Position numbers and translations under genes: made by a program. A stretch of DNA of 64,000 nucleotides, from positions 124,001-188,000 of the forward strand of contig JAACJP010000008.1 in NCBI GenBank assembly GCA_013368375.1, written 5' to 3'. How positions within the stretch are numbered: position 1 is the stretch's first letter; the number at the start of each line of letters is the position of its first letter. The notes under the pieces are model-generated. The model was given only the letters and a program-made list of their open reading frames with translations, made no database searches and was not told the DNA's origin. Shown piece by piece: positions 49,201-60,709 of this stretch. Origin of the DNA: Tricholomella constricta. Its lineage: Eukaryota > Basidiomycota > Agaricomycetes > Agaricales > Lyophyllaceae.

Positions 49201-51517
49201 AGTACTGGATAAAATCAAGACCAACCTAGAACGTTGGGAAAAGAGCAACCCGACAATGGAAGGAAGGAAATTAATAACAAGCATGATAATCGGCGGTATG
49301 ACACAATACCTCACCCAAGTACAAGGAATGCCTAAACAGATAGAACAAAAACTAACCAAAATAATCAGAAAATTTGTATGGAAAGAAAAGAAAGCCCCAG
49401 TCAACGAAGCAACCTTATTCCTCCCGACACGCCAGGGAGGACGGGCCGTGTTAGATATTGTAACGAGGAATGAAGCAATAGAAATTCAATGGCTTAAAAC
49501 GTACCTAAACTTTGGAGACCAACGGCCCATCTGGACGGCTGTAGCAGACCAACTATTCGCCCTAAACGTGCCAAAGACTGAAAAGAATGTCGACGAGAAA
49601 GTACGACAGAATATATTCCTCCAGACATGGAAGTCGTACTCCTCCGAAAAAGCCGGCACCAGTGCCGACCTCCGTAACCTACAGAAAATGGCAAAGAAAT
49701 ACGGTCTTCGCCCAGAAGGTATTGCCTTCGATAAAGAAATACTGAGACAGCGGCCAATCTGGTACCACAGGGATGCCGATAGTAAAATACGCCGCCTAAA
49801 TCACGGAACAATAAGTGAGTGCCTGAGAAACAAACATGAACTAAGAACAGTGGGCGAAACAGAAATAATAGCCTCTCTACTCGACGAACCAGATCACACG
49901 AACGAAAATGGATGCCAATGCCCCACTTGCCAACAAATAAAAGAGAATACGAAATGTGAACACCCACATGACTGTGCCAAAAAATCCTTAACTCTGCTAA
50001 ACACCCTCCATGAAAAATGGGACCCAAGGAAGACAGTAGCACCAAGAGAGGAAGACCAGGAAGCCCAGGAAGATACAGAAGAATCAGAATGGACCACGCT
50101 ATCTGTAGACAAATGCACAAGGGGAAACCTAACAGACATCTTCAGAATCTTCACGGAAGGCGAAACGCACAACCGAAACCCAAGTAGAGGACACCAAACA
50201 GACTCAGGGCAAGTCATCGAGGTGGCCACAGATGGATCGTGCTTCCATAATGGCTACGAAAATGCCTTTGCAGGCGCCGGAGTTTTCTATGACCCAGGAA
50301 GTGTACTCAACCAAAAGATAAAGGTACCCAGAGAGTACGCCCAGTCGAACCAAACAGCAGAACTGTTAGCCCTAAAAGAAGTAGCAGAAAAAGCACCCGC
50401 GGATGGACGCCTTTTCATCGAATTAGACTCAAAATACGTAATAAAAAATGTATCGTCAAGTCTTCAAAGAATCGAGAACGAAGGATACATAGACACGAAA
50501 AATGCGGAACTGCTGAAACTCACCGTAGCACGCCTGAGAAAAAGAAAGAACCTAACAAGAGTAAAATGGGTCAAAGGTCATAGTGGACATGCAAGGAACG
50601 AAGGGGCAGACGAACTTGCAGATGAAGCAACACGCCTACCTGAAGACACCCAATACAACAATATCATCGAACCAGAATTCAAAATCACAGGGGCGAAACT
50701 CAGCTGCGTAACACAATCCCTGGCATACAAGGCAATACGGAAAATCAAAAGTAATGACCCCCGAACATCAAGAACGAGAACAAGAGCCAACCTAACAAAG
50801 GCCAAAGACGCAATAGAAGACGCGTTCGGGATACGCCCAACCCCAGAAACAATATGGCAAAGCACTAGAAGAAAAGAATTCTCGCGCCAACAACGTTATT
50901 TCCTGTGGATGGCACTCCACGACGCATACATGATAGGGACGCACTGGCAGAGAGACTCCCTCCGCCAAGACCTCCAAGACCGGGCAATATGCGCCCACGA
51001 CGGACAAATAGAAACCTTAGAACATATACTGACGAAATGCGAATGCAATGGGCAGGAGGACATCTGGCAAGAAGTAGAAAACACTTGGAACAAAGTAGAG
51101 GAAGATTCCTGGTACCAACCATCCATAGGCCTAATTCTAGGAAGTCCGACGGCCGAGTTTAAAACCACTGAAGGAAAAATCCTCACGGGCAAAACAAGAT
51201 TATACCGCATTCTGATGGTCGAATCAGCATACTTGATATGGAAACTACGCTGCGAGAGAGTAATACAAAATGAGAACAGACCACACTCAAAAGCAGAGAT
51301 CAAGAATCGGTGGAGAAAAGAAATAAACGAAAGACTGAATCTAGACCAAAGAATGACCGATGTATCCCTCAAACAAAAAGCGATTCCGAAAAAGCTGGTC
51401 CTAGATACATGGACCGCAGTACTACACAACAAAAATAATCTCCCAGAAAACTGGATAGGAGAACCCGGGGTTTTAGTGGGTATAAGCGAAAGTAACGATA
51501 GACAAGGCGAAGGCTAA
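46230..51517 (+). CDS. LINE ORF2: endonuclease, reverse transcriptase, RNase H
   Basis: The replicase of the element. The long frame is open from just after TAA 46238-46240 to TAA 51515-51517, but it has no ATG until 46863, inside the endonuclease. Removing a 47-nt intron (46237-46283) joins ATG CGA G (46230-46236) in phase to it; the spliced ORF is 5241 nt, 1746 residues. Endonuclease motifs: SINIRGYR, QETHL, LTGDFN, SRLDRLYV, GADHKLVSV. Reverse transcriptase: AGFIPGRKITDQTK, ALDQEKAYDKIDH, GVRQGDPLS, FADDTTIFM. A Cys/His cluster (CQCPTCQQIKENTKCEHPHD) follows. RNase H: VATDGSCFHNG, TAELLALKE, ELDSKYVIKNV, HSGHARNEGADELADEA. All catalytic motifs are intact, so the element could be active. 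GTG 46514 is not a credible start. Confidence 0.93.
46237..46283 (+). other. Spliceosomal intron at the start of LINE ORF2
   Basis: 47 nt with donor G|GTAAGT, two overlapping branch-type motifs (CACTAACACACTAAC), a C-rich tract and acceptor CAACAG. Removal is phase 1 and supplies ORF2 with its only upstream in-frame ATG (46230). It contains the in-frame TAA (46238-46240) that otherwise closes the ORF2 frame. Confidence 0.75.
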
Positions 51518-51600
51518 CACATAAATGCAAAAAACGAACGCTAGAGTCCCACACGACGTGCGTAAAGCATTTCCCCGATGGTACAATAGTATAATATAAA

Positions 51601-51621
51601 AGCGAGGCCGTTGGCCCTCGC
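51601..51621 (+). other. 3' UTR hairpin of the LINE
   Basis: GCGAGGCC-GTT-GGCCCTCGC forms an 8-bp stem with a single bulged C, about 65 nt before the poly(A) tail. In several LINE families a 3' stem-loop is recognised by the reverse transcriptase. The role here is inferred from position. Confidence 0.45.
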
Positions 51622-51685
51622 GACAAAGCGGGCGAGGAGGAGACAACATTGTTGTCGGTCGACTCGCTACCCCAAACGCTACACC

Positions 51686-51711
51686 AAAAAAAAAAAAAAA
51701 AAAAAAAAAAA
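51686..51711 (+). other. Poly(A) tail of the LINE
   Basis: 26 consecutive A residues at the 3' end of the element, directly followed by the 3' target-site duplication (which may take the last A). It is the expected mark of reverse transcription from a polyadenylated RNA. Confidence 0.95.
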
Positions 51712-51724
51712 GAAAAGCGTTCAA
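51711..51724 (+). repeat. 3' target-site duplication of the LINE
   Basis: AGAAAAGCGTTCAA, identical to 42814-42827. It marks the right border of the insertion. Confidence 0.95.
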
Positions 51725-51898
51725 CGGTCGAATTTCCCACGGATACCATGGGAGCTCATGGTACCTTCGTGATGAGACTTCCTCCCAAATCCTATCTCTG
51801 ATGCCACTCACATCAATCAACGCCTTGAACGTTCTCATTGAGTACAGCCTTCGGGCCCTCCAGAGCTCCAGCCGCAGTCGGTGTCAACTGCAGCCACA

Positions 51899-53209
51899 AT
51901 GTCCCAAGCCTCTGAATCAAGCCCTTCCCGAGGGCGGCACTTCGTAATTGGAGGAGCTGGATTTCTAGGATCTCACATTGTAGAAGCTCTAACAGCACGT
52001 TCCAACGTCCAATCACTGGCCGTTTTCGACCTAGTTAGCCCATCCGACGGCGAGAACGTAGACGGCGTCGAATACATCTCTGGTGACATTGTCGACGAGG
52101 AGAAACTGACAGAGGCTCTTAAGAAGGTTAGCAAATATTCCCCCGCTTCGTTTGCAGCCCTTACTTACCCAGGAAGTCATTAGACCCAGCCCGACGTTGT
52201 CTATCACACTGCTTCTCCGATTCATGGCTTACCCGCTGCAATTTATCAACGTGTGAACGAAGAGGGTACTAGAGTGGTTCTATCGGCTTGCCAGGCTGCA
52301 GGAGTGAAAAAGCTCGTCTATACGTCTTCGACAGGTGTTGTGTGGACAGGTGCAGATTTCGCAGGCGTGACCGAAGACCAAGTTTCAGTCCCGCGGGTAG
52401 GATATGACGCGTATCACCACACGAAGGCTTTAGGTGAACGCCTTGTTTTAAACGAAAATGGCAAAAACGGAATGCAGGTGGTCGTTTTGCGTCCCTGTGG
52501 CATGACCGGGTATGGTGCTCTTCATCGATCATCTGGCCGGCTGATTCTCACCTTATTTCAGGGAGCGGGACAAGCAAATGATCTGGCGCCTCGCACAAGC
52601 TTTGGAGAACGGCCAACAGAATGTGCAGATCGGCAACAACAAAAATCTTATTGACTATCTCTACGTCGGAAACGCCGCGTACGCCCATATTCTCGCTGCT
52701 GATAAGCTGCTTGATGCTCCAGAAACTGTGGCTGGTGAAGTTTTCTTTATAACAAATGGCACCCCGATGTTACAATGGGACTTCAATCGGCTGGTATGGA
52801 AGGAGCTCGGCGATGATGGGTCAAAAAAAATAGTCGTCATACCACGGGCCATCGGCATGCTTATGGCCGCTGTTTCTGAGATATGGGCGAAAATCACCGG
52901 TAACCCGACGGACTTCACTCGGTTCAGCGTTCGGTTCATCACTGGCGTGCAGTGGTACAACATAGACAAAGTATGTTTCTTCCAATCGACGGACTAAGAC
53001 ATATACACAGAATCTGAATTCTGACTCACGTAGGCGAAGAAGCTCCTTGGTTATGTACCGAGGGTTAATCTGGAAGAGGGTGTACGAAGGACAGCACAGG
53101 TTTGATATCGTCTCCTTGTTACGATGATGTTCGACTGATCATCTGATGACAGTGGTGGAAGGTCTCTGGAGCGACGCAACACAAAGCGCAGAAAGACAAA
53201 TCCGTGTAA
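51899..53209 (+). CDS. NAD(P)-dependent 3-beta-HSD/sterol C-4 decarboxylase-like dehydrogenase
   Basis: An extended short-chain dehydrogenase similar to Erg26 (sterol-4-alpha-carboxylate 3-dehydrogenase). The start is ATG 51899; an upstream in-frame GTG at 51881 is not used. Exons 51899-52126, 52190-52509 (or from 52184), 52562-52970, 53034-53099 and 53153-53209 give 359 (or 361) residues. The Rossmann motif is FVIGGAGFLGSHIVEAL. PDVVYHTASP, KKLVYTSSTGVVW and the catalytic YxxxK in YDAYHHTKALGE follow, then IGNNKNLIDYLYVGNAAYAH. The C-terminus has a hydrophobic stretch (IGMLMAAVSEIWAKI), suggesting ER membrane association as in Erg26. Whether this is the true Erg26 or a paralogue acting on other steroids or lactones cannot be told from the sequence. 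Its promoter was separated from the divergent DUF6533 gene by the LINE insertion. Confidence 0.88.
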
Positions 53210-53817
53210 TGACATGCCGCAACTTCCACGCATGTATCGATGTTAGTATTCACACAGGTTTTCGAACGAATCTACTGCAGCTGTAACCGCTTTCACAACA
53301 CGGATCTTCTCCGTGACCTCACAGCAGTGACTGAGCTGCGGTGTGCTTCACAGGAACATTCCTTGAGGCTTGCGCTGTTCCACATCTATCGGCGATTTCC
53401 TTTATCTTTGATCAATGATAAATCACCCTTCGATTTTCCTTACTGGCGTCTGAGCTTCGCACACCCTGGCGTTTGCAATATCGCTATCAGCACAGGATCT
53501 TTCGGATATTCCTCGCGCTCCTTGCGACTGCAAACCTGATCGTCCGTTTCAATTCAACACCTTCTCGGTGATTCCAGATTCGGTCTCCTGACGTGCCTCT
53601 TACTGGCTCCATGATCGTTTACATCAATTCATTGTTGTCATTCTATTCTGGTATAGCATACCTACACGAACTTGGGCTGTTCACGCGCTCGGTGTCGATA
53701 TCAATTACTTGGGACTGCCACGGTCCTGGACTCAAACCACATATCTCAAATACTGTATAAATATCGGAATGCGGCTTGCCACTGACAATCTACTTACTTT
53801 CCTGAGATCCGCTCACT
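53210..53817. other. Intergenic upstream of P450 B
   Basis: 608 bp between the dehydrogenase stop and the P450 start. Short frames only. The P450 TATA box lies at its right end; nothing else was recognised. Confidence 0.45.
53756..53763 (+). promoter_or_regulatory. TATA box of P450 B
   Basis: TATAAATA begins 62 bp upstream of the ATG at 53818. Inferred from sequence and spacing. Confidence 0.5.
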
Positions 53818-55898
53818 ATGTTCCTCCTACTAAGCGCGTCTGGCGCGTTATGCCTAATCGCTCTTTACCTTCGTCTCACCAGTCTTCGCGGTCCCAACTA
53901 CCCGCCTGGTCCCCGCTCTCTGCCTGTTTTCGGTAATCTCCTCGATCTTGACAGTGCCAACCCATGGCTCACCTATTGTCGATGGGGAAAGCAATTCGGT
54001 AATTCAAGCCTCAATACTCGCACTTGGCTTAACAACCTCTCTGACAAGCCTTTGTTCCGCAGGTGATATTCTCAGCTTCAAGATCTTTACCCGTCGCATC
54101 GTTGTTATCAACTCTTACAGTATTGCAGTCGACCTCCTCGACAAACGCTCTTCGATTTACTCTGACCGCCCGAATTTGATGATGCTAGACCTGATGGGTT
54201 GGGGCTTCAGCGTTGCTTTCATGCGTTACGCTGACTCGCGGAGGCGCAAATATCGTCGGTCAATGCACACTGGCCTTGGGCCGCCCAATGCAGCTGCTAT
54301 GCAGCAAACTCTCCTCCAAAGAAGCGACACCCTCGTCCGTCAACTCTTGGACTCGTCCGAGGGCTTCCAGTCACACCTTGTAAAGTAGGTGTCTCCTACC
54401 GAGGCTTCAAGGTCTGACATCAACATCTCCAACAAGTTATGCGGCCGCCTCAATTATGCATCACACCTTTGGATTTACAGACTGGAACAAGTACAAGTAC
54501 CTGGTACATGATGTCACGCTCAAGGCGATCAATGCGCTCTCGGAGTCCGTTTTCTTTGGCGCACAGGCAGTGTTTGCGTTCCCCATTCGTGAGTGTTCTA
54601 AATTTGCCGAAGTTGATCAGTACAGATGGGTTCTCTTGGGGTAGTCAATCACTTACCGGAGTGGTTACCCGGTGCCGGGTTCAAGAGGATCGCCCGTGAA
54701 CAGCGTGCCTTGACGTCTCGCCTCCAAGAGGAACCAATGGAGATCGTCAAGAAACAAATGGTGGGATCATGTTTTGAACCTAGTGTGGACCCCGTTCATA
54801 CTTGTCTCTGGAAAAGGCAACGGGGATACATTCAAGCTCATGGGTGTCGGATCTTTTCGAGGAAAGAGACTCTAGTCCACCCGGCGCGTTGACGGAAGAC
54901 AATATCAAAGAACTTGCAGCAAACGTATTTACTGGTACGTCATTTTGAATACCATTGTTTTACATCACTCACAGGCCCTTGGATCTAGGCGGTTTCGATA
55001 CGGCGAGTGACGAACTCCATCCTCTCTCTATAGCTCGAAACTGACTCGATGTCATTACAATTTTAGACGTCATCTGGCATCTCATCAGTGATACTGGCGA
55101 TGATACTGCACCCCCATATTCAGAAATGCGCTCAAGACGAGTTAGACCGCGTTGTGGGCCAACAGCGGCTCCCTGATTTTGGCGATCGAGAAGCGCTTCC
55201 GTACTTGTCGGCTATTTGCCGAGAAGCCCTACGATGGCACCCACCAATCCCTCTCGGTAGGTGGCCCTTCTTGATCGACATTTCGCGCTTAACCAAATTC
55301 AACATAGCCGGCCACTGTGTTTCCGAAACGGACGAGTACATGGGGTATGAGATTCCAGCTGGTACTCCCGTCATGGCCAATATCTGGTCAGTGGCTTATG
55401 TACGAACAACTTTACGACAACTTTAACACCTGTGTTGTCTTTCAGGGCGATGACTCGTGACGCTAGCATGTTCAAGGACCCTGATCGCTTCTACCCCGAA
55501 CGATTTATCAAGGAGGACGGTTCACTTGACGAATCATCTTCAGATTTCGTCTGGGGTTTTAGTCGGAGGTTAGTATCTCCATTTTGTTTCGCGATAGGGA
55601 CGATTCTGACGCCAGCGCAGGACGTGTCCCGGGCGCACATTCGCGGAATTAACAATGTGGATCGCTGTTGCCCGTATACTCGCTGTTTACAATATACACA
55701 AGGCAATCGACTCGCATGGTCGGGAGATCCCGGTCAAGGAAGAGTATGCCGACCGTGGACTCTTTGTGTAAGATTATGTTTTCGTGTTCTTCGGCGTTTC
55801 GACTGAAACTGCTATTTTATAGGCGGCCTCTGCCATTTCAGTGCTCGATTTCGCCGAGATCTCAGGAGGCTCGGAATCTTATCATGGACTTCACTTAA
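53818..55898 (+). CDS. Cytochrome P450 monooxygenase (copy B)
   Basis: A haem monooxygenase of the fungal E-class group I type (OrdA-like); substrate unknown. Eleven exons: 53818-53998, 54063-54384, 54437-54588, 54621-54760, 54817-54934, 54989-55002, 55067-55256, 55308-55386, 55446-55568, 55621-55767 and 55823-55898. They sum to 1542 nt, giving 513 residues. It has an N-terminal anchor (MFLLLSASGALCLIALYL), the proline hinge NYPPGPRSLPVFGN, an I-helix GGFDTTSSGISS, the K-helix ExxR in ICREALRWHPPIP, the region DPDRFYPERFI and the haem loop GFSRRTCPGRTFAE. The usually conserved Gly four residues before the haem Cys is Ser. A 14-nt exon (54989-55002) carries GFDT, and the intron after it appears to use a GC donor. 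It does not resemble copy A closely. Confidence 0.9.
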
Positions 55899-57541
55899 TC
55901 CTCTGTAGCACAACTTCAGTATAATATGTATGAGCACCTAAATGTATAGACAACACCCTGTAGGCTATTTATCTGAATTGGAAGTGGAATAAATTATTGT
56001 CCCGACTACGTTACTGACGAGAGCTTGAATCGATCGGAATCTTCGCGAACGGATGGGGATAGCCGCTGAATTTAGAAACTGAGCCGTCACTTCCGACATC
56101 AATGCATCATTGACCTTCAACGACGCGCGCTCTACTACTCTTCGACAGCATCATGCGGAGCGCCATTAGCTAAAACGCATTATTCCACTGTGGACCAATC
56201 TCTGTTACTCTAGCTATGTGGCCTCTTTGGAAGTACACTGGTTCACGGAGCGATTTCGTGACTGATTTTGAAAGCTGCGAGGAGGTGTGATGCATTTCCC
56301 AATCGGTTTCCACCCCTTGCTGTGTACTTCTGATCTGCGGCCCCAGTGATACAAGGATCATTGACAAAAGTGAATTGTTTTAGCCCTGAAGAGTATGAAA
56401 AACTGTACTCCGGGCTTAGACTCATCTCAGACGTTCACATCGAGCACTGCTTACTTACCGTCAACCCGCATGACTGAAGTCGAGGTTGAGGTCGTCCGCA
56501 TAGAACGCGATCAAGAGCGTCAGACGCACAGCTACAACCACATAAGCGGCACCGGGGAATTCTTTGACAGTGCCAGCTTGCACCGTGTTGACACAGCTGG
56601 TGTCGGCTGTCTGCTTCTTGGCTTTGATCAACTGCATAGTATGTGAAGAAGACACGCATTCTAATGACATACCCCAGCTGGCGATTCCTCACGACGTCTA
56701 AGTTGTGAAGGGCCTTGTTGGCTTTGGTTTCGTTATGTCCAATTTAGGATATCTCAGGGCTCGGAGGAAATGGTAGTGCTATCGTTAACAAGTATGGCTC
56801 CTTGAAAGCTACCAAAAAAACTGCTCCAGGCGATTTTTGTTGTTATGCCCGACCGTGGCCATAACATGTGTGCACGGGTTCCTCAATCTCCGATATTATA
56901 GCAACTATTAACTCACCATCCGTCTCGTCATCACGACATTGACTTCACCTTTACACCTTACTAGGGCGCGGCGAACTAGAACTTCATGGCGCTGCCTAGA
57001 AGACCCTCAGCCTTAATTACAAGGGGACGAACGAAGTACAATAGGCAGAACAATTAGACCACTAGGCTTACACTTTTGGTGCGCGAAACAAGCAAATTAG
57101 CTATTCATTAGCGGAAATCCGAGTCTCTTGCGGTGGCGTCCGCCGCAGGGGAGCCTGGATTCCCGGACGATGGACTCCTATATGCCGTATGTGCACTCTA
57201 TCGTGCGCAGGTTATCAGGCAGGCTGATCTGGACGTCCTTATCACAAGCGTATACGTATGACAATTTCATCAGAGCGCACGAGGTCTCTCTCGGCGTCCG
57301 ATTCAATGCCGGCAAGGTCTCCACAGTCCAGGGTAACGTTGCTGCTAGATATCACTAAGACTCAGCGTATGCTACAATACGTTTGAACAAATCAACAGTA
57401 TATCTTCGCGAGCCTACGGTTCAGGATACAGATAAGTTACATGAAGGAAATCCAGTTGTGTAATGCGATGAGAACGTTATCCGACGTAAGAATGCATGCA
57501 GGTATGAATATTGCAGGAGAAGGAAAGGGCGGTGAACAGTG
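55899..57541. other. Intergenic between convergent genes
   Basis: About 1.64 kb between the 3' ends of P450 B (+) and the SUN-domain gene (-). Frames on both strands at 56240-56690 and one at 57128-57358 are short and unrecognised. No mobile-element ends or RNA genes were seen. Confidence 0.4.
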
Positions 57542-60500
57542 TCAGTGTTCATTTCCAGCCGCAGAGAATGCCATCGACCGTCCCGTGTCCACCTTCAGCT
57601 CCCATTCGCCTTCCCCCTCCGACTCCTCCAATTCTGTATCAACCCACGGATCACCCTCAGTGTCTTCCTGTGGTTCGAACGACACAGGCCGGAGTCGCGC
57701 CTCACCATTCTCCTTCCTTTTCCCATTATCCTTCCTTGGGGACCCAAACTCATCCACCCGCACCACCCCTTTCTTCTCCTCCTTACTACGCTCATCCCTC
57801 TGCGCCCAGAACGCAGCCACCTCGCTCATCATCGTATTCTCCCCATTCTCCCCCTCCTCCTCCCGACGCATCCCTCGCCTCCGCCCAGCAGCGCCCGGCC
57901 CCACACTCCGATCCACAGTCCGCACCTCGTGCAAATGCGCCGTGCGCGCCCATTTCCTCGCACTCTTATGCGTCGTCCCTGGTACGGCCCCTCCCACCCC
58001 AGGATGCACGCCCGGTATGCCGTGTGAATTTGAGCGCTGCAGCCGCGGTCTGTGCGCCGACGATGAGGCGGGCATCCCGGGGGGCCTTGAACGGGCGGCG
58101 GCGTTCCGCAGAGACGGGGTGCGCGAGCGGGGCTTGCGCCATGGCTGGACACGCGCATCGCTGGATGCCGACCTCGTGGACGTGGTGAGTGCATGAGTGT
58201 TCATGTCCTTGGGCCTAAGCGGCATTTTATCGCCTTCCATGTGAACGTGCGGACGTTCGCGCTCTGTAGTGGGGAACTCGACCTTTATGTCTACATGCAT
58301 ACATTAGCGTCAGCACACGAGTAACACCTAGATCCTAGATCTACATGAATGAAAGTGAACGTACCGTGGTCCAGGGATATAGATACCGGTCGCGCAGACT
58401 GCGGATGTGGCTTGAGTACGTCCCTATCCCGGCCATCCACGCGACTTCGCCCTCTGAACCGCGTCGTCCAATCACCACTGAAGCTCAGATGACGTTTCCC
58501 CCACTCCCGCATTGATTTGTTAAACCGGACAGGCTGGTCGTCGCCCCGGGAGCCGCGCGTGAGGCCCATAAACACGAGTACAGCTAGGAGTAGGCAGAGT
58601 TGGGCTATTCCCAAGCGCTTCTCCAACACAATCTATAAATATGTTTTAGAATCGGATCAGAATCAAGATGAAGAACAGAGATTTAAGAAAGGAATTGGCA
58701 GGGGAAAGAGGAGAGATGCGCACCTCGTCAGAGAGGTACTCGACGCGCGCCAAGAGCTCGCCGTAGTCCATCTGCAGCTGCTGCTGCCGCTTCTCCCAAT
58801 CGCGCACCGTACGCTGGTACATCTGGCTCTGCGCTTTGCCCTGCCAGACATGGAAGAGTCAGCATCACACAAAAACGATGACATAGGCCTCAAGGGGAGG
58901 CAGACTCACAATGCCCTCGAGCCGCCCGACGTCCTCGCCAAGCCTACGGAGGACTTCGCGCACACCGCTCGTCTGCTGCTCAACATAGCGCGCATACAGT
59001 GTGTGATTCGCCTCCAACGCGGTAAGGCGGTTCATGATGGTGCGGTAGATGGACTCACCGCCGGTCGTGACTGGCATCACAGGAGGGGAGACAGTGGGCA
59101 TGGACACTACAATGGAAGGCGTAATGGAGGCAGTCATGGATGTCGTCACAGCCTTGGCTGTGGTAGCGTTCGTGGGTGCGGCTTTAGAGGTCGAGGAATT
59201 GGAGCTGTTGCCGCTGAGTGAGGCCGTGGCGGTGTCAGATGGAGCTGTTTTTTGTTGTGAAGGAATTGGCGACGAGGAGACGTTTGAGCGTTGCCGCTGG
59301 ATGATAGATGCAATATTGGTAGCTAACGCTGATATGGGAGAGGACGAGGAAGTAGTCCATGTGTGTGAGGTGTCGTGAATGTCGTTCGCGCGTGAGGCAG
59401 GTGGTGATGATACAGTCGGTTTTGTGTCCGATGTTTTGGCTGCGACGGCTTCCATTGACGGCTGGATAACGGTCGATGCGGTAGAATCCGAGGCCAAAAG
59501 GGTTGAAGCCTGAGTAACTTCCTTGTCACTGGTAAGAGTGACGGAATCATTTTCGGTATTATTGTCCACAGAGACGTAACCAGTTGGAGAAAAGTTGGCA
59601 GAGAGTTCCTGGGTGGCACTGCCTTCGCTTAGTGCGTCTGGCATATGGGCTGGTACGGGCGGGCTAGCCACGACATCTACTGGGGTTGAGGGGGAGTGAA
59701 CCTCATCTTTGACAGTAGTGTCCATCTTGGCCCTGCTCTCCTGTTCCCATGTATCCCATTTCCACTTTTCAAGATGTGTGAGTCCGTAGACACGCAAGAG
59801 CGATACAGGACAGTAGTATTCGTTCCCGTAATGGGAGAGGAAGTCGATGCGAATGTAACGATAGAAGTCACGAAGAGAGGTCGGATGGAAAGACTGGAAA
59901 ATAGAGCGCTTAATGGGATCTGTGTATTGAGATAGTCAAGGACAACGGACCTGTACTCCACGGACGTTTTTGGCTCGAAAGAGGCCAGCATCAGTGAACG
60001 CCTCTTCACCCGTAATGTCCGTCTTCGCAGCGCTGATCCTGAAGTCCTTGAAGATGCCACTGAAGAACTCGAAATTCGCAAGCTGCACCGTATCGATCCT
60101 GATGTCCTCACAGAGCTCCACTACTATAAACTGGCGCTCCTTGTTTGAGGGATTACAGGGGCTGAGCATGTATCTATCGCGCTTAGATGACAGGATGGAC
60201 GAAGTGGATTTAGCCGAGCGGTGTGACAGGTGCACGCGCGCAGAGCATTCCAGACTGGCGTAGTTGAAGCGGTCTGTCAAAGGCACCCGGAGGTGCGGCG
60301 GCAGGGGCTCGGTTTTGGGATCCTTCGTGAGCTCGTCGACATTCGCTGCTTCGCCTGTGCCTGTTATATCCTGGGATAGAATAGCCGTATCGCTCCCGTT
60401 GCCGTTGTCCCCTCCTCCGCCAGTATTATGAGTCGAGCGGTTGTTAGCCTCTCGTTCTTTGGCCCGTTCCTTTTCCTGCAACAGTGACTGCTTCTGCTTC

Positions 60501-60709
60501 CACTCCTCGAATGAGAGCAATATCTCAGCTTCTAGTGGTTCGAGGGGCTGCGTAGACTTCAAGCAGCAAACTGGGAGGTCCGGTTTCCGTGGAGCTTGCG
60601 CCGCAATAGCTCTGAGGGGGTCGTTGGTGGACGTAGGCGCGGCAGCAAACACGGGAGACGCCCAAAGAAACGCGAGCAGAGCTGCAGGAAGGAGGTAGAG
60701 CGACAACAT
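57542..60709 (-). CDS. SLP1-like SUN-domain ER membrane protein
   Basis: A mid-SUN protein of the SLP1/OPT family. In yeast, Slp1 works with Emp65 in the ER to protect soluble proteins from degradation. The start is ATG 60707-60709 with a signal peptide (MLSLYLLPAALLAFLWASPVFA). LLSFEEWKQKQ, an acidic low-complexity stretch and the SUN core follow: FNYASLECSARVHLS, DRYMLSPCN, FIVVELCEDIRIDTVQLANF, then FLSHYGNEYYCPVSLLRVYG. A Ser/Thr-rich segment (about 59700-59120) leads to a coiled coil (TIMNRLTALEANHTLYARYV) and a transmembrane segment near 58560-58620 (LCLLLAVLVFMGL). A long basic, disordered C-terminal tail ends at TGA 57542-57544. The order signal peptide-SUN-coiled coil-TM is that of the family. 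The C-terminal tail (about 250 residues) is longer than I would expect and poorly conserved. Confidence 0.88.

Larger units (their letters stand above)
42828..51710 (+). mobile_element. Full-length non-LTR (LINE) retrotransposon, Tad-like
   Basis: An 8,883-bp element bounded by a perfect 13-14 bp direct repeat and ending in 25-26 A residues, as expected for target-primed reverse transcription. It has an 842-bp 5' UTR, an ORF1 region (43670-45845) with a CCHC knuckle, and ORF2 (to 51517) with AP-like endonuclease, reverse transcriptase and RNase H. The domain order and the RNase H place it near the fungal Tad clade (inference). Both ORFs are free of stops, and the identical duplications point to a recent insertion. 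The plus strand of ORF2 is strikingly A-rich, unlike neighbouring host genes. Putative introns are described under the ORFs. Confidence 0.96.

Noticed and set aside
46514..51517. LINE ORF2 starting at GTG 46514
   Set aside because: GTG is not a normal nuclear start. The open frame continues upstream, and a spliced ATG at 46230 fits better.
51899..55898. Secondary-metabolite cluster (dehydrogenase plus P450)
   Set aside because: No core synthase, transporter or regulator nearby. Two oxidative enzymes side by side are not enough.
57441..58196. Plus-strand frame of 251 codons
   Set aside because: It is antisense to the last exon of the SUN-domain gene; proline/serine-rich translation of a GC-biased exon.
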